From Stratiolaelaps scimitus (taxonomy: Eukaryota; Arthropoda; Arachnida; Mesostigmata; Laelapidae), in NCBI GenBank assembly GCA_019614645.1, contig JABWDB010000005.1, forward strand, positions 351,001-415,000: 64,000 bases of DNA, given 5' to 3'. Every line of letters starts with the position of its first letter. The stretch's first letter is position 1. The translations under genes were made by a program, and so were the position numbers. Shown in pieces: positions 36,601 through 50,329 of the stretch. The notes beneath the pieces are model-generated. The model saw only the letters and a list, made by a program, of their open reading frames with translations, searched no databases and was not told where the DNA came from.

Positions 36601-37682
36601 TTTCAAGAAAACGATCTAGTCGAGATTCGACTACTATTGTCGTATTGAAATTCTTCCACTTTATGCTGCTCTTCTTCGATTACACATTGATGGCAATGTG
36701 ACGGAAATCCGGAGGGCGTAAGGTTGAATGAGGGGCATAGGCATGGCTCAGACAAAACTCCAGAGCTTAGCCAGATTATTTGGGACACCTTAGCCATTTT
36801 GGACGATGAGAGCGAGTCGCACACTTCGAACCCATCATATGCATTTGTCCATGCCTCCTTTAAGAATCGGAAACATGACCGAGCTCCTGCCTCTTCACGA
36901 ACCTGTTTGGAATTAACTGGTATGTATATCAGCTGTACACCACATGCACTATTCGTAACTGATTACGTTTAAACAGGAATGTGGGTTATCATTTCGCTCT
37001 CCGGTCGCTGTAAGATGTAGGTGTGTGATAAGAAATATATGGTGAACTTAAAATTTCGCGCCAACAGCAGAGGGATTTGTTTCCTTGGTTTTCTAGCCGA
37101 ACAACTTCGTATAGGTTACTATTGCTGGCACTCGTCGTCGGGCTCGCTAATTATTTATAGAGCGAGGTGTTCTTTCTACGAGACTACGTTTGGGAATAGG
37201 CGACGCCGGTGCGGATGTTGTGTTCGATGCTCAGACGATGTCCCTTTATATATTTGTCCTAGATGCGAATCGAGTAGCCTATCTCCTCGTAGTTGCGTAA
37301 GCAGACGAACGAGTCCACTGAATTCGGACAAGTCTTGCATGTCTGGTCTAATTAGAATTCGATTGCGTAGCATGATGTTTATACAGGCTCTTCTGAAACT
37401 TGGAAATCCCGACTATCGTGTACAGACCAATCGAACTATAACATCATTGTCGCTAAGGAATACGTGGCAGGCCAACATCCTTTCCAGCTGTTAAGGCTTT
37501 ACCCGGCACTCGGAGGCGTTCCCTCTCCGTTGCGCCACCGCGGCTTCCCTTACCCTTACCAGGCGATTGTCGCATCAACGGATCGACGGCGCGTTTGGAT
37601 TTCGCTGGCTGAATGTCGCAAAGTGCAATTCAGCACTGAGCTGTGTTGAAAAATCGATGTCTATCCCATGGCTGCAGTCGGC

Positions 37683-37894
37683 AGCGAACCTCTGCTTCGT
37701 CCGAGCAAGAAGCCCCAAAGTCAGTAGCAAGCATTCCCATCGAACAAGCGATGACCAAGACCCATAATCTTCCACCAAGCATAATTCCCCTCGTACAGAA
37801 TGCGCCATGTGTACCACCGGTTATCCCCGTAGTGGCGGTCACCGCTGCTGCGGCAGCAGCCGCCGCCGCAGCAGCAGCAATACAAGCGGCCTAG
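37683..37894 (+). CDS. Candidate terminal exon with polyalanine, unrecognised
   Basis: After a CTGCAG acceptor-like site, a frame with good codon character runs to a TAG at 37892-37894. It encodes a hydrophilic stretch, then a Pro/Ile/Val-rich segment (PPSIIPLVQNAP and PPVIPVVAV) and an alanine run of about a dozen residues ending IQAA. Such tails are common in RNA-binding and transcription factors, but the family is unknown and no upstream exon has been joined to it. It sits 800 bp upstream of GPD2. It may be a chance frame over a GCN repeat. Confidence 0.25.
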
Positions 37895-38694
37895 AGAGAA
37901 AGGGCACGCAGTTAAGTGAGAGAGTCTCCCTGTCAATGAGGGAGAGCCGAGAACCACGACGGTCAGGAGTGTGTTTACGGGTGATGATCTTACCCACTCT
38001 TGCCATTCGCCCGCCTGCGTTTGTGTGAGTTCACGCTATTGTATACTCGGGCTGTCACTGCTATCCAGACCAACGTTCTGCGTGGCGCTAGGGCAGGCGT
38101 GCTGCGGTCGGTCCGTTCCGTAGCTCGCTTCCGCCGTAAGATCACCCGGTCTCTCTCACGCTTGCAGTCTCTCTCTATCTCTCTCTCTCTAACGCACCGT
38201 CTCTGTCTGCCTGGCGCGCAGAGACCACGAGCGGGAGGGCGCTCGCGGACTCGCTAGCTGCGGCTCATCGTGTGTGTTCCTCTGCCTCTGTTCGCCTGCC
38301 AGAGCGTTGGTGAAATAGTTGCCAGTGGTAGCAGTCGGTAGTAGTCGGCCGTAGTTGCGCTGCTACTGGGTGACCTTGCGTCAGTCGACTCGTTTGTGTC
38401 GTGTCGTGTGACGGTGGACTGTTGCTGCGGCTGCTAGTTCTGAGTGGCGATCGCTGTGGAGTTGTTGCGGGAGTGGTGGCAGTGATAGCGTGTGTGTCTG
38501 AGTGCGTGTGTGTACCTCGGTGTCTAGAGGGCTGTGTCCGACGTGCGGCCAGCCGCTGCGCGTGAGGCAGTGAGGGCGCCAACAGGGACCGGGAGTCTAC
38601 TGTGACCAGTCGTGTGCCCGGCCTGCCGTGCATCGGGTGCGTGCAGTTCGAACGGAGAAGGCTGAGTAGAGCGGTGTAGAAGCCAGCGGCAACG
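37895..38694 (+). promoter_or_regulatory. Upstream and leader region of GPD2
   Basis: GC-rich and CpG-rich sequence with CT-dinucleotide tracts at about 38150-38195, which resemble GAGA-factor sites read on the other strand. No TATA box is evident. Most of the last 400 bases are probably 5' UTR, but the start site cannot be placed. Confidence 0.4.
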
Positions 38695-41600
38695 ATGCTC
38701 AGCGTCAGGGTGATCGCTGGTGCGTTCGGAGCTGGCGCCGTAGGATACCTCGGCCATAGCCTCCTCCTGGAGGAATCGAACGTGCCGGGTCTGCCTACGG
38801 TTCACGCTGCTAGCCAACTGTCGACGATACCGCCACGCACGACGTTGCCAAGTCGCGTTCAACAAATCGAGGCGATCAAGAAGGCCAAAGAGTATGATGT
38901 GCTGGTCATTGGAGGCGGCGCGACAGGCTCGGGGGTTGCCCTCGACTCGATCACTCGCGGTCTGTCGACGGCGCTCATCGAAGCCGACGACTTCGCTTCC
39001 GGAACGTCATCCCGGAGCACCAAGCTGATCCATGGCGGTGTCCGTTATCTGCAGAAAGCCGTATTCAACCTCGACTACGAACAGTACCGCATGGTGAAGG
39101 AGGCGCTGAACGAGCGCGCCAACTTGCTCAAAGCGGCGCCCCATCTCGCCGATGCCCTACCAATCATGTTGCCGGTGTATCGATGGTGGCAAGTGCCCTA
39201 CTATTGGGTTGGAATTAAATGCTATGATATGGTCGCCGGCCGGCAATGCCTTAAGAAGAGCTATTTCCTCAGTCGAAAGCGGGCACTCGAGCTGTTCCCG
39301 ATGCTCCAAGAGGAGCGACTCTGTGGCGCGCTAGTCTACTACGACGGCGCGCACAACGATTCGCGCGTGTGCGTCTCGTTGGCTCTGACGGCGGCGCGAT
39401 TCGGAGCCAATGTCGCTAACCACGTTCGGGTCCTCAACCTAATAAAGGACAAGGTGCGTGTACCCTTCGAGACCTTCAGATCATTTGTTTTGAGAGCGGG
39501 GTTGTAGGTGCCGCAGCCGTGCCGCAGCCGCCAGCAACAGCGGTACGGGCCCTTGAGCTTTCGTGTCCTTGCGTGGCCTGGCGATCTTGGGTCATCGTAC
39601 CAACACGATGTCTGTCTCAATCGGTCGGTTTGCCTCTTGTTCGACTTGCATAGTGCTGTTTCGCCCTTCTGTGTCTCTCCGTGATTCTCGCACTTGGGTG
39701 CGTGCGGGTTCCTTTGTGAATCTCTTTGTTTCTCCCTACTACTGCTGTTGCGCGAAGTACTTCCAAGTAGACTGGGAGGCCAGGCAACTAGTATATCGAC
39801 ACCGCTGGGATATAACGAGACGTAGGGTGAGCGTGTTCGTTTGGGTGAGCGCCAGGTTTTCAGCTGGCGGTCAGGTTCAGGTCGACTTGAGAATTGTTGC
39901 CGTAGAAGATACGAGATTGCTGTGCTGAAGCTGGCCCCCAAAAAGTTGTTGTCCGAGACTCGAGCACAAACAAATACACAGACATAGATTATGATGACAA
40001 AGCGTTTACTGCTAGGTAGCGTGTACGTATTTTCAGTCAATAATATGCCACAATCATAGTGATAGAAGACAATCGAAGTGCCATGATATGAGACAGTGGA
40101 AGTGCCAACAACGATACGACAAGTCTTCTTCTCAGCAAATTTCAAATGCGCAAAGCTGATACGTTCCAATTAGGCTGCATGTCCTAAATGAGGACTTTGG
40201 TTAAATTCCGAAGGTCCGATAGTTCATTCGAACGGTTTTTAATCGACTTCCACAATTCGATTGAGATAATTCTATAGAATAGTTGAGCATTGCCGATTGT
40301 CTCCTTAATTGTCTCCTTAATGCGGACATATTTCTTGTATCAACAACCTGTGTATATTCGAGCTGTTTTTTTCGCAGAGGCGCGAACACAAGCGATTATT
40401 ATATTATCAATAATTTCGAGCCTTTGGGGGCGCTCTTTCCGTTATGCCAGCAAGATTTACTATACGAATATGTAAATTTCTGACCTTGCTGTGCGTTAGA
40501 ACAGTTAGAAATAGTGATACAGAGTTGTTCTATTTTTGTGACAGATCCATTGAAGTTACAACATGAGACTGTTGCACGGGCCCCGGTGTATAAGCGTTCC
40601 CACTTTCTCAGCACCCAGTCGTAACCCGAAGCCAAAACATGCTGTTTGCCGATGACTCCATCATCACAACACTTTCATTTTCATGATCCGATACGCCAAC
40701 ATACGCCGAAAGCATGTAAACAAGCTAGCCCTTGCTCGCGTGATAATGCTGGCAAACGCCGATCGCTCTTCGGTTCGACCGTTGACGATTAGCCTCCTAC
40801 AGGGCAACCATTATTGTGGAGTGAAAGACGTCTGGTGTTTTTTTTTGTCATGGCCATGCTTAATGCATTTCACCACGAGATATAAACGACCGATCCATAA
40901 GAAATTCCTAGTAAGAGGTGCTCCAAACGAATGCATGCTAGGCTGCATTGCCCGCGAGTCGCTCGGAGCGGCATACCGCCGTAGACGGTTCGACCCGCGA
41001 CAATCGTCCAGTCACAGACATCGGCGGCGGTAGGCAAATCAGGGACCTTCACAGTTCACTGCTTGTGCTGACTCGAGAACACTTTGTCTAGATGCGACGG
41101 CTGACGACAGCCTGTTACGCGAACATTGACTGCACCAGAAAGTGATCGTTAGATGATGACAGCAAGTAGCTGATCTGGCCAAACAAAAAAAGAAACAGCA
41201 ACAACGACAGCAACATCACAATGGCTTCTGCGGTTACGAGCGGAAAGCTCAGACCATGTCACTAGATCCGACGGCGGAGGGAATTCCGGAACGATGATAT
41301 TGTGTGAGATGTTATATGACGCACCGTATGAACACATCATGCTATGCAATGAAAATGATCGCGAATTTAGCATGCTTAATGAATAGATATTTCTTTGCGG
41401 CCTTTGTATATACAACGGCGTGTCCACTGCGGTGGTGGTGGTGATTGTCCCAGAATCGCCATAGCGAGCGGAATTGTTCTCCAATTCAAGTAGTTAGGAT
41501 GCTTTCCATTTCGTTGCCGAAGGGCGAGTCCCCATTGCGGTTAGACGTTGTTTTGTCGATAGTACAGCGACACAGTACGCCCTCGCGTTTTTCGTGTTTG

Positions 41601-44600
41601 AAAGCTTTTTTTTAGCAGTCTCTTAAAGGGCAGAATTTCGGGCTAGATGAGAAGTTGACCGACGCCAGGAGTTACGACCGTATACTGCGACGGCGAAACT
41701 AAACGCTAAACGCGCTGGTAATTGTGCTTTGATATCTTTATGTTTTGATATATTTCTTCCCTGAAATGAGAAGTTTTTGTAATCGGATAATCGCTGACGT
41801 ATTAGTAACAAAAAACGACGTTCCACGCTTCAGTTTCTAATTCATTGCTATTTTGCTATGTTCACATTATTTCAAACTGTCAAATCTAACGTGAAGATCT
41901 CTTGCGCTGCGCTCTTGTTGCCAATGGCTCCGAATCGATCGGATCGATCTCGAAAAATATTCCTTTCGATGAGGTTAGATTAATCCAACATGGGACAAGC
42001 TGGCCACATACAATCATTATTGAAATGACTGATCGTAGGCTGTTCACGTGTCAGCAGCACACGTGATGTTGGGCTATCAGACGATCCAGTTCTATTATAT
42101 CGTATATTCTATTTTGACCACTCGAGATCATGAGCATATCTTCTAAATATCGCCACTTTTGATTCTCCGCCTTGGCTTGTACTTGGTCCTTGAGAAAGGT
42201 GTAACGCTTCGTATAACTTCTATGGGAGATACCTTGGAAAGGACGACCAATACGACCGCCTTTAGAATTTCGATTGCTTTTCGTTGACGTGTATACTCAC
42301 GAGCTTGAGATATCTTGGCCACGTCAACGGAAGTACTTGAAACCGTTCGAGAATGTTGATTAATCCCATTGCGTGATACGGAATGCTCGCAATATCTATT
42401 CGTTTGAGACCTAAATAGAGAGAGAGAGAAAAATTAAATAAATGTTGTTTTCTTTGTTAAATTCTATTCCACACGGAAATCACGTACAAGATAGCCGTTA
42501 GCACATCGATCGTTGTGTACGACCTGCCAGTGGTTTAATGGCACCGTCCTTCGCAGACCTATCGAAGGCTGCCTTGAGTTTTCGCTGCTGTTCGCCCTGT
42601 ACTTGCGTTTCGTTGCTTAAAGCGCTGCCCGGATGCCTTATGTCACCACTTGTATGGTTTGCGCCGCATCATCGAGCGATTCGCCTCAATGAGCCAATGT
42701 TATCTAGAAAGGTGGAACAAGGACAAACGAATTCTAGGTCGACAGGGTACGCATGCACTCGTAACTGGTCATGATAGCGCACCTTGATGTCCCTTCACGA
42801 TAAGATGACTCTGTCCTTCGCCGGAACGTCCATATTATAGGCAACCTAATACCCTTTAGGATGCTACTGCTGACATCTCGACGTTGGAGTCACTTAGTTG
42901 GCTCATTATCTGTGTTAGCCTGTGCGAGATGTCCATCCCCCTCCGTCCGCGCCATTCAGTTGATACCGCTCGCATACGTAAACAGCGAGGATAATAATAG
43001 TGAGACCATTTGAGTGTGGCTTCCTGTACAAAGACAGGGGGCAGTTTCTTTGACGTAAGCTGGGAGTGGCGTCAGATACGCGCAAGAGATGCTGCTATTG
43101 TAGTTCCATTGAATATCGTACCTTTCGTGGTCCTTACCTAATCCATTGCGTGTAACCTAGCAGAAAGGTCAAACATGAGAAGGACATATGATTCGGACAG
43201 CGAAACAGGACAAGATACCGATCCAACGGGTTTCGTCTCGTCAGATGCGAACTGCACCCATTATGACAGGCTAGAATGCTCATCGAGCTCTATGATATGC
43301 GACCGAGAATTTTAGCATATGTTGCTATTTCGTTTCGTGATGAAGCCTTGTAAAACTGATTTTAGAATTAGTGTACAGCCATATAATTAGTGAGTGTGCC
43401 GTCTCCGGCAGCGTTCCATCGAGTGCAGTAGTCCAGCGACTTATTCGGGCGAACTCACTCGTATATGCGATTGACCTATCGCAAAGAATAATCAGTGTCC
43501 AACGCTTTGACGATCGACGATTTGGGCGTAAAAAATTCAGATTCGTTCTCGAAGTTTCGTCCACTGACAGACGTCTGACCGTGACAACTGAACTAAGAAA
43601 TGAAGAGCGGCCAAGGTGGACATGCCGCCCATGGAAACCTTTGAAAAATAGGTTTTTTACACAAAAAGACTTTGACACGAGCCTCAGTCAGCCTAAAATT
43701 GCACCCTATTAATCCAGCTTTAGGGGCTGCAGTCGAGAATACACATGCGAGCATGTTGATCGGACCAATTGGCTTTGAGGCCTCAGGATGGGGAAGCGCT
43801 ACTCCAGCGACCTTTAACTCGTTAATACAACGGCCGCCACGTATAATGCACAATGATGTTACTACTTGTATGGAGAGTAATAATTCATGTTAACGTTGTT
43901 TAAAGCACCATCGTCATATCCACACCAGCGGTCTACTGCTGCTGCTGGTGTTGCGGTGGCGAATCTTGACTCCCATTGCTTAACAAAGTAGCGCGATCTG
44001 TGACAGTGTCCGCATTGAGAAACGTATCACGGACATGCATTCAGTTTGGATTAAGGGAATATACGATGCTATTAAATAGATAGGATGCTGCAGTGTACCT
44101 CCCCTCAAGCCGTCTCCTGTTCGAAGCACGTCTCACAAGGGATGATTTAGCAACTCTCGGAGTATACACATTTTGCACTAGGCTGTCTTTCTTCTGCAGG
44201 ACGCCCGAATCGTCTAACCAAGCCATAACCAACGACATACTTTTATATTCATCTTCATGACCACAGGGCACATATGGCATATTTTGTAAGCAATTATGCA
44301 GAGAATAATAGTAGTTATCAAAACGGTTCTGCAACGATTGTCACCTTGCATCCAACATGTGACCAAGGACGACATCAGGGCGCGAATGGACAAGGTCCTC
44401 CGAATAAGGATAGGCTGTGCAAACTCGCCCCCAAACCATACGTTGCCATCATTACTCCGAGACGAGAAGAGATTTAAATATTTTCGATTTCTTATGCAAA
44501 TCCATCTGGAGTGGTCCTCACTTAACGTGTATCCGTATTACTCATCCGAAGTGACCCTAACACAGCAGCCGCGACCAAAGTAACTGATTGAATGAGGTGG

Positions 44601-47600
44601 CTAATTGCCTATGGGCTATCTGCGTCGATACAACGTCCATAAATCAGAAAATTGATGAGAGGGAATGCATGATTGCTTGAAGTGTACGAACTCTTCTCCA
44701 TAAAATGCGGCGTATGTGTACGCAATAACAAATAATCGAATGCTTCAAACGCAAGCGGCGAAAGTCACCCATTGATACCTATCCTTGTCAAACAAGCAAA
44801 TTAGATAAGGCCACTCGAACGCATTGTGTCTGTGACGCTAAGCTTCTTCCTGAACTCGGCCCGTTGATACTCATCGGCAGTGACTCGAGGGTGAGCACCC
44901 TTTAAAGGATCGATCGACGCCGTTGTTGTAACAGTTGGCGGATGGACGCCAGCGGCTGTTTGTGGGCGGGATGCCGCCTCGCGGAAGATGCGCCGCCGTA
45001 GATCTATACATATATATATATTAGATGTATATATGCGCTATTGGCCTGCCCGAATCTCCGTCTCGTGTCGCGTCCGTTCGCGACGACCTTTTCCGTCAGC
45101 TGCTATCCTCGATCGAGTCACGTGTTTGGCCGGCACAGTGTCAGCAGCCTAGCTATCGCCTTCTTGCCGGTGGCTGCTGTTGCCGCCGACGCCTTCACTG
45201 ACAACTCTGACCTAGGCGTCATTCGCGCTAGCCGACACACGCGCGACAGATACAAACAGCACAATCACCGGGCAGTAAGTCGGCCAGATAGATGCATCGC
45301 ACACAGCCTCACTTTCCACTAAATACATAGATATTATAGTAGATAGTTAGATATATCTCCGACGTTTGGTTATCGATGGGCGTAACGCGGCAGTCCTCTC
45401 GTTACACGAGCCGCGACGCCATCATTGTCCTCGGGGGCAAATCAGTGATGCAATTGCAGTTCACACTTACTGATTTAAAGTATAGAACCTAGAGACGAGT
45501 GGCATGGTGGCGTTTGCTCTCCATCGAGCTATGCTGTTGCTGAAAAAATAACAACTACGATAGACATAACTCGGTCGATATGACAGCACTTTTTACGGGG
45601 CTAAATTGTGGACGTCACCAATTACGAGGATTGTTGTCATGGTTATTTCATGATCGTAAACGTCTCCATTGAGATCCCATTAGATGCTAAGCTAATAGAA
45701 AGCGGTTGTTCTTGCCGGGATGGCTCGACTCGATGAGGAGTAAGTAGAAGAATAGGGTTAACTGTGGAAAACGCCTGGGTTAGCATTGGACGATGCCAGC
45801 CGTTTATTACACTCTACGTGAGAATTGCCGTTGTATTTTGCCATTGCGATCGAGATATCATAGAGCTTGCCGCACTTTTCATAACGGCCGGATAACGTTT
45901 GTGTGAGTGATTGTGCTGATAGCGAAAGTAATGAGTCTTAAATTCAGCCGATGATTAACTCGTCCACTGGTCGGTGATCTCAGCAGACTTCTGTATAGAC
46001 CACAGTTTACATTGAAATAATTTTTAGTGCCACAATTGAACAGAATTGTCGAAATCCCAGTTCAATCAAGCGTTAGCTCTCGTCGTAACGATGAGATTTA
46101 TGCACACAAAGTAATTTTCTTATTGTTTTGGGTATCCATATTTAGGTTTGCTAGGTTTCTGACAAATATGTAGCGCTACTTCGGGTATATACTATAAATG
46201 CGTTTTTTTTTTTTATTGTTGTTGTTCAATTGTGTTCATGAATTTGATTACAGAATGGACGAACCCGCGGAGCAGTTTGTCGTGACGAGCTCAGCGGAGA
46301 GAGATTTGAGGTACACGCCAAGTGCGTTGTCAATGCTACAGGTCCGTTCACTGACAACATTCGAAAAATGGACGAACCAAACGTAAAGACCATCTGTCAG
46401 CCGAGGTATGTACGATAGTGGTGGACAATTCTAGACAGAGCGGATTGAGTATTCAAGCGCTGTTTGTGTCAATGCAATCGGCTCGGTCCGCGAGCTCGAT
46501 CAATCATGTCAGCTCAGTCGAGGCCTTCGAAAGTATACGAAGCTCAGACTATAGGAGAGACTACGCGTGAATGCTGTGTCAAATCCCCAGCTTCAATCTG
46601 GCCGATTTGTGAACCCTGCTGTTTCGTCAAACCGACGCACTGTGCGATAAGAGATTCTCTATATCAGCGCGATGTCTCGGACACTGGCTGAGTCTCTCGT
46701 TGTAAAAAGTCCGAGGCCGCAGGTTCAAACCCAGCAAAGTATATCTACAGCTTAAGCGTTGTCAAAAACTGCAGCTCCCTCCATAAACCACCGCGCTGTA
46801 TTGAATGCGTAATCTGCGAAAATATTAGAGAAATTGTAAGTTATGTCTTCGTATGCCTTATAAAGTTCGGAACGTTATAGGTACAGCGTTGTCAACTCTC
46901 ATATGGATTTTACGTAGAGTGTATTGTAAATGTCACTAATTAACCCATTACCGACATCGTTGACCACGTCCACATCTCGTTTGCAGCTCCGGAGTGCACG
47001 TCGTATTGCCGTCATATTATAGCCCGCAAAATATGGGTCTTCTTGATCCAGCCACCTCAGATGGTCGTGTCATCTTCTTCCTGCCGTGGCAGGGCCAGAC
47101 CATCGCAGGCACCACAGACAAACCTTGCGATGTAACTCACGAGTGAGTATAGTTATTCGGAGGTAAAACTGGCGATTGCCGTATTTCGCAGATTCTATAA
47201 TGCCTCCTAATATTAGGAATGTTAGGAATAAAGCGGGTGTTGCTGTGCGACGCTTGGGGATCGAATCCAGGAGCGTCCATTCGAGTATTCGAGTAATGTT
47301 AACGCCGTGGTGATTTTCGAACTGCAGTCCATCACCGACGGAGGACGATATCCAGTTCATCCTTAAGGAGATTCGAAACTATCTCTCACCTGAGGTTCAC
47401 GTCCGCCGAGGAGATGTCCTGTCAGCCTGGGCCGGCATTAGGCCTCTGGTCCTCGATCTGAGCAAGAAGGTAAAGAGAAAAAAGAAGGTCGGTGCAACAA
47501 TAACAATATGATTTACGCCTCTGCTATATTTTTACATTGCCACCTATTGTGACATTCATAAATGCTATTGCATTTACCCCTTCGGCTCGAGCATGAATAA

Positions 47601-50299
47601 ACGATTTGTAATATTCCAAACGTATAATGAAGGCAAATTTCAAAAGAATAGGCTAGAAACTGCTATCTGCGTGTCATATCTTATCTAGACAGACAGTCAT
47701 GTACGTATTATATATATATATATATATAACTTCGATCGAAATAGCGTTTGTACTCCAGCTCATATGTAACGAAGAAAAGTCTCATCGCACGAGTCCACCC
47801 ACAAAAGGCTTATTTTTGATCGAGAATTACTGCAAATAGATTGGTTTTTTTTTTGGCCATTTTCAAGACCATTGGTGTTCCATTAAACGAACAGCTAACA
47901 GGTAGGCAGAAAGTTAAATAGCAATAGAAAACTGCTACCTCAGCAGCAGCAACAGCACCGCGGCAGAATTAGATTGCTCGCTAGCTCATGATAGAATTAG
48001 CCAGATTCATACACATCGTAATCAAACGCCGTTTGATTTCTAGCCGAAGGCAGGAAAGACCGAGTCTATAGCGCGAAATCACATCATTTCCGTGAGCGAC
48101 TCAGGACTCGTGACGATCGCCGGCGGAAAGTGGACAACCTATAGGGAGATGGCTGAACAAACCGTGGACGAGTGCATCAAATCACGTATGTCGTTATTCA
48201 CGCAGTTCGCCACCTGCTGATACAGGGGCGTTCGCTATTGGATGAGTCGAACGATCCTTTACGTGTCCGTCTCATCCGAATGAAATTATCGCGTATTTTC
48301 TCACGTCGACGGACGACCAAACGTGTCACGTTCAAATGAATGCCTATTATGCTATAATACATCATTGTGCCGAGGATGATGACGTCTTCTTCATCGTATT
48401 GTTGTTTTTATTATTATTATTATTATTCTAGGATCGCAAGGCGATGAGAAGTTGACCCCGAAGTACGAGTTCTCGCAGACTGATCACGTTCTGTTGGAGG
48501 GCGCATCTGGCTGGTCTCCCATCATGTACATCCGACTCGTACAGGATTTCGGCATTGACCCAGAAGTATGTAATATCACATGTAGGGGGTTACATATAAG
48601 ACGTCTTGAAGTTGCCGCTAACTGAGGATGCCGCTATTAACTCCATATTGTGTATTCACCCACCCACCCACACAGACTCACGTAAATGGCCAGAGAGACG
48701 AACAGACACAAAGATATCGATAGCCACATGTTTAGCGAGACTATGAATATATTTGTGACGTTCACACACCAGGGTAGATGTAGCCAGTGCTATATTAAAC
48801 ACATTAGCCGTATATTGGTTCATCGATTTATTTGGAACTGGAGTTTTTCGCAAATGCCCAAGTTCTTATTGTAGATAAAAAATAAATGAAACATGAGTAA
48901 TTAGAAACGTAAATATACCCTGGGGCAGTATAACAAATTTCAAACTGTCCATAGTAAAATCACCTGCGTTGGGTCATATATATATATAAAACTGCTTTTC
49001 TCAATATTTTCTCTCTGAATACTTCAGGTGGCCAAACATTTGTCGTCGGACTACGGAGACCGCGCGTTCTCAGTGGCCAAGTTGGCTGCATTGACCGGCA
49101 AGCGTTCGCCAATTGTTGGCCGAAGGCTCCATGAAGAGTTCCCTTACATTGAAGCCGAGGTAAACGTCTATTAGGCTTTTAAGATAAGTGTGTCGTTACA
49201 GGCGCCACTCCGTTCACGCCCGCTATTGAAACGTGAACTATTATAGTCTATTATAGTTGGCTGAACCTACGCTGTGTAGATTGCTCTAAAAATCGAGTCG
49301 CATCGGCGACAACGGCCTAGTTATTTATCTCACCTAGACGAAGTCAAACCGCTTCATTTGAGCTCAGCTTCACCCAAATCTCCAACCGGGTCGCCCTTCT
49401 CCATCTTGTGGGGGGGTCCTTTGACGCTTGCATATCACTATACGTGACAATCGCATTGCTCGCATGTCTTTGCCACCTGCCGTCCCAGGTTCGCTATGCC
49501 GTGCTGAAGGAATACGCGTGCACTGCCGTGGACGTTATTGCCCGCCGACTTCGTCTCGCCTTTTTACACGTCCAGGCGACACAGGAGTGCCTGCCGCGTA
49601 TCGTTGATATTATGGGCGAAGAGCTGAAGTGGGACAGCGCTCGAAAGAAGGACGAGATCGCGAAGGCCACGGAGTTCCTCAATACGCAGATGGGCGGCGC
49701 CGTGAACAAGGAGTCGAAAGAGCAACGGTCGACGATGTCGTTCACCAAGAAGGAGATGGACGAGTATATTGCGAAGTTCATGAATATCGATCGTGACCGC
49801 AAAGGATATATCACCATCGTCGACCTCAAACGGTAAGTGTGCAAGCGCTGATCTTCTGGGCGGCTGGCCGCCCACTTATAATCGTATCCGCTCTCGTTGT
49901 TATCCGATGAGGTAACTTAGGTGTTCGTGCCGTGCAAATAACAGATCATTGATTGTGCGTATGGCGGTATATTGACACCGAATGCGTACCAAGTAGCTTA
50001 TGTGAATGCATTCTGTAATAGATACAGTTCGGGCAACTAAGCGTGTTTTTGTCATTGCTTCATTTGACGATTGCAGAGCTTTGAAGGAGTCGGGCGAGGC
50101 GCAGGTTAGCCAGGAGCAGCTTCATGAAATGCTTAACGAAGTCGATATCAATAAGAATGGCCAGATCGAGCTCGGCGAGTACCTCGAACTCATGTCGGGT
50201 CTGAAGACCGGCAAGGTGACAGGAAGTCGACTGGCCAAGGCTGTCGATCGAGATTACGAGAAGACACTTTCCGTAGACCGCTCAGGTGGAGGACTTTAA
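38695..50299 (+). CDS. GPD2: Mitochondrial FAD-dependent glycerol-3-phosphate dehydrogenase
   Basis: This enzyme of the inner mitochondrial membrane oxidises glycerol 3-phosphate to dihydroxyacetone phosphate and passes electrons through FAD to ubiquinone, completing the glycerophosphate shuttle. Nine exons: 38695-39453, 46254-46405, 46987-47142, 47328-47469, 48044-48185, 48432-48565, 49028-49159, 49489-49832, 50077-50299. All phases agree and the product is 727 residues, the same length as human GPD2. Signatures: a hydrophobic N-terminal targeting segment; the FAD-binding loop VIGGGATGSG (71-80); SSRSTKLIHGGVRYLQ; CVVNATGPF; TIAGTTD; and ITIAGGKWTTY-like sequence. There are two EF-hands at about 640-651 (loop ends in Asp) and 677-688 (DINKNGQIELGE), which suggest calcium activation as in other animal enzymes. 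The C-terminus is VDRSGGGL. The whole N-terminal third is one exon, followed by a 6.8-kb intron. Confidence 0.98.
39454..46253 (+). other. GPD2 intron 1, 6.8 kb
   Basis: It starts GTGCGT and ends GATTACAG. No embedded gene is recognised. A 276-codon minus-strand frame (39339-40169) spans the exon 1 border but looks like nothing known. Short frames at 43.3-43.9 kb are open on both strands without a family match. A (TA) tract is at 45008-45021. Confidence 0.8.
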
Positions 50300-50309
50300 A
50301 GCGCCTTTT

Positions 50310-50329
50310 AATAAATACCATAGAATAAA
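50310..50329 (+). terminator. GPD2 polyadenylation signals
   Basis: Two AATAAA hexamers (50310-50315 and 50324-50329) lie 11 and 25 bases after the stop codon. The 3' UTR would be very short if either is used. Confidence 0.7.

Larger units (their letters stand above)
32920..37682. other. PUF60 3' flank and intergenic DNA
   Basis: This holds the PUF60 3' UTR (AATAAA-like signals near 34166-34190) and no recognised gene. A double (TA)n block is at 33666-33725, a GT tract at 33891-33907 and AAT repeats near 34225-34250. Several short open frames of mobile-element type lie at 35.0-35.8 kb. A block of about 80% A+T spans 36200-36600. Confidence 0.5.

Noticed and set aside
36724..36928. Frame ending at a GTATGT donor-like site
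   Set aside because: No acceptor-linked partner exon and no family match. Donor-like hexamers are frequent by chance.
40642..40667. Frame reading LFADDSII, like a reverse transcriptase active site
   Set aside because: The frame closes nine codons later and upstream motifs of the domain are absent. Neighbouring frames show no related sequence.
43325..43893. Overlapping frames of 73-117 codons on both strands in GPD2 intron 1
   Set aside because: Both strands are open and no domain or splice border supports an exon. An old element remains possible but unsupported.
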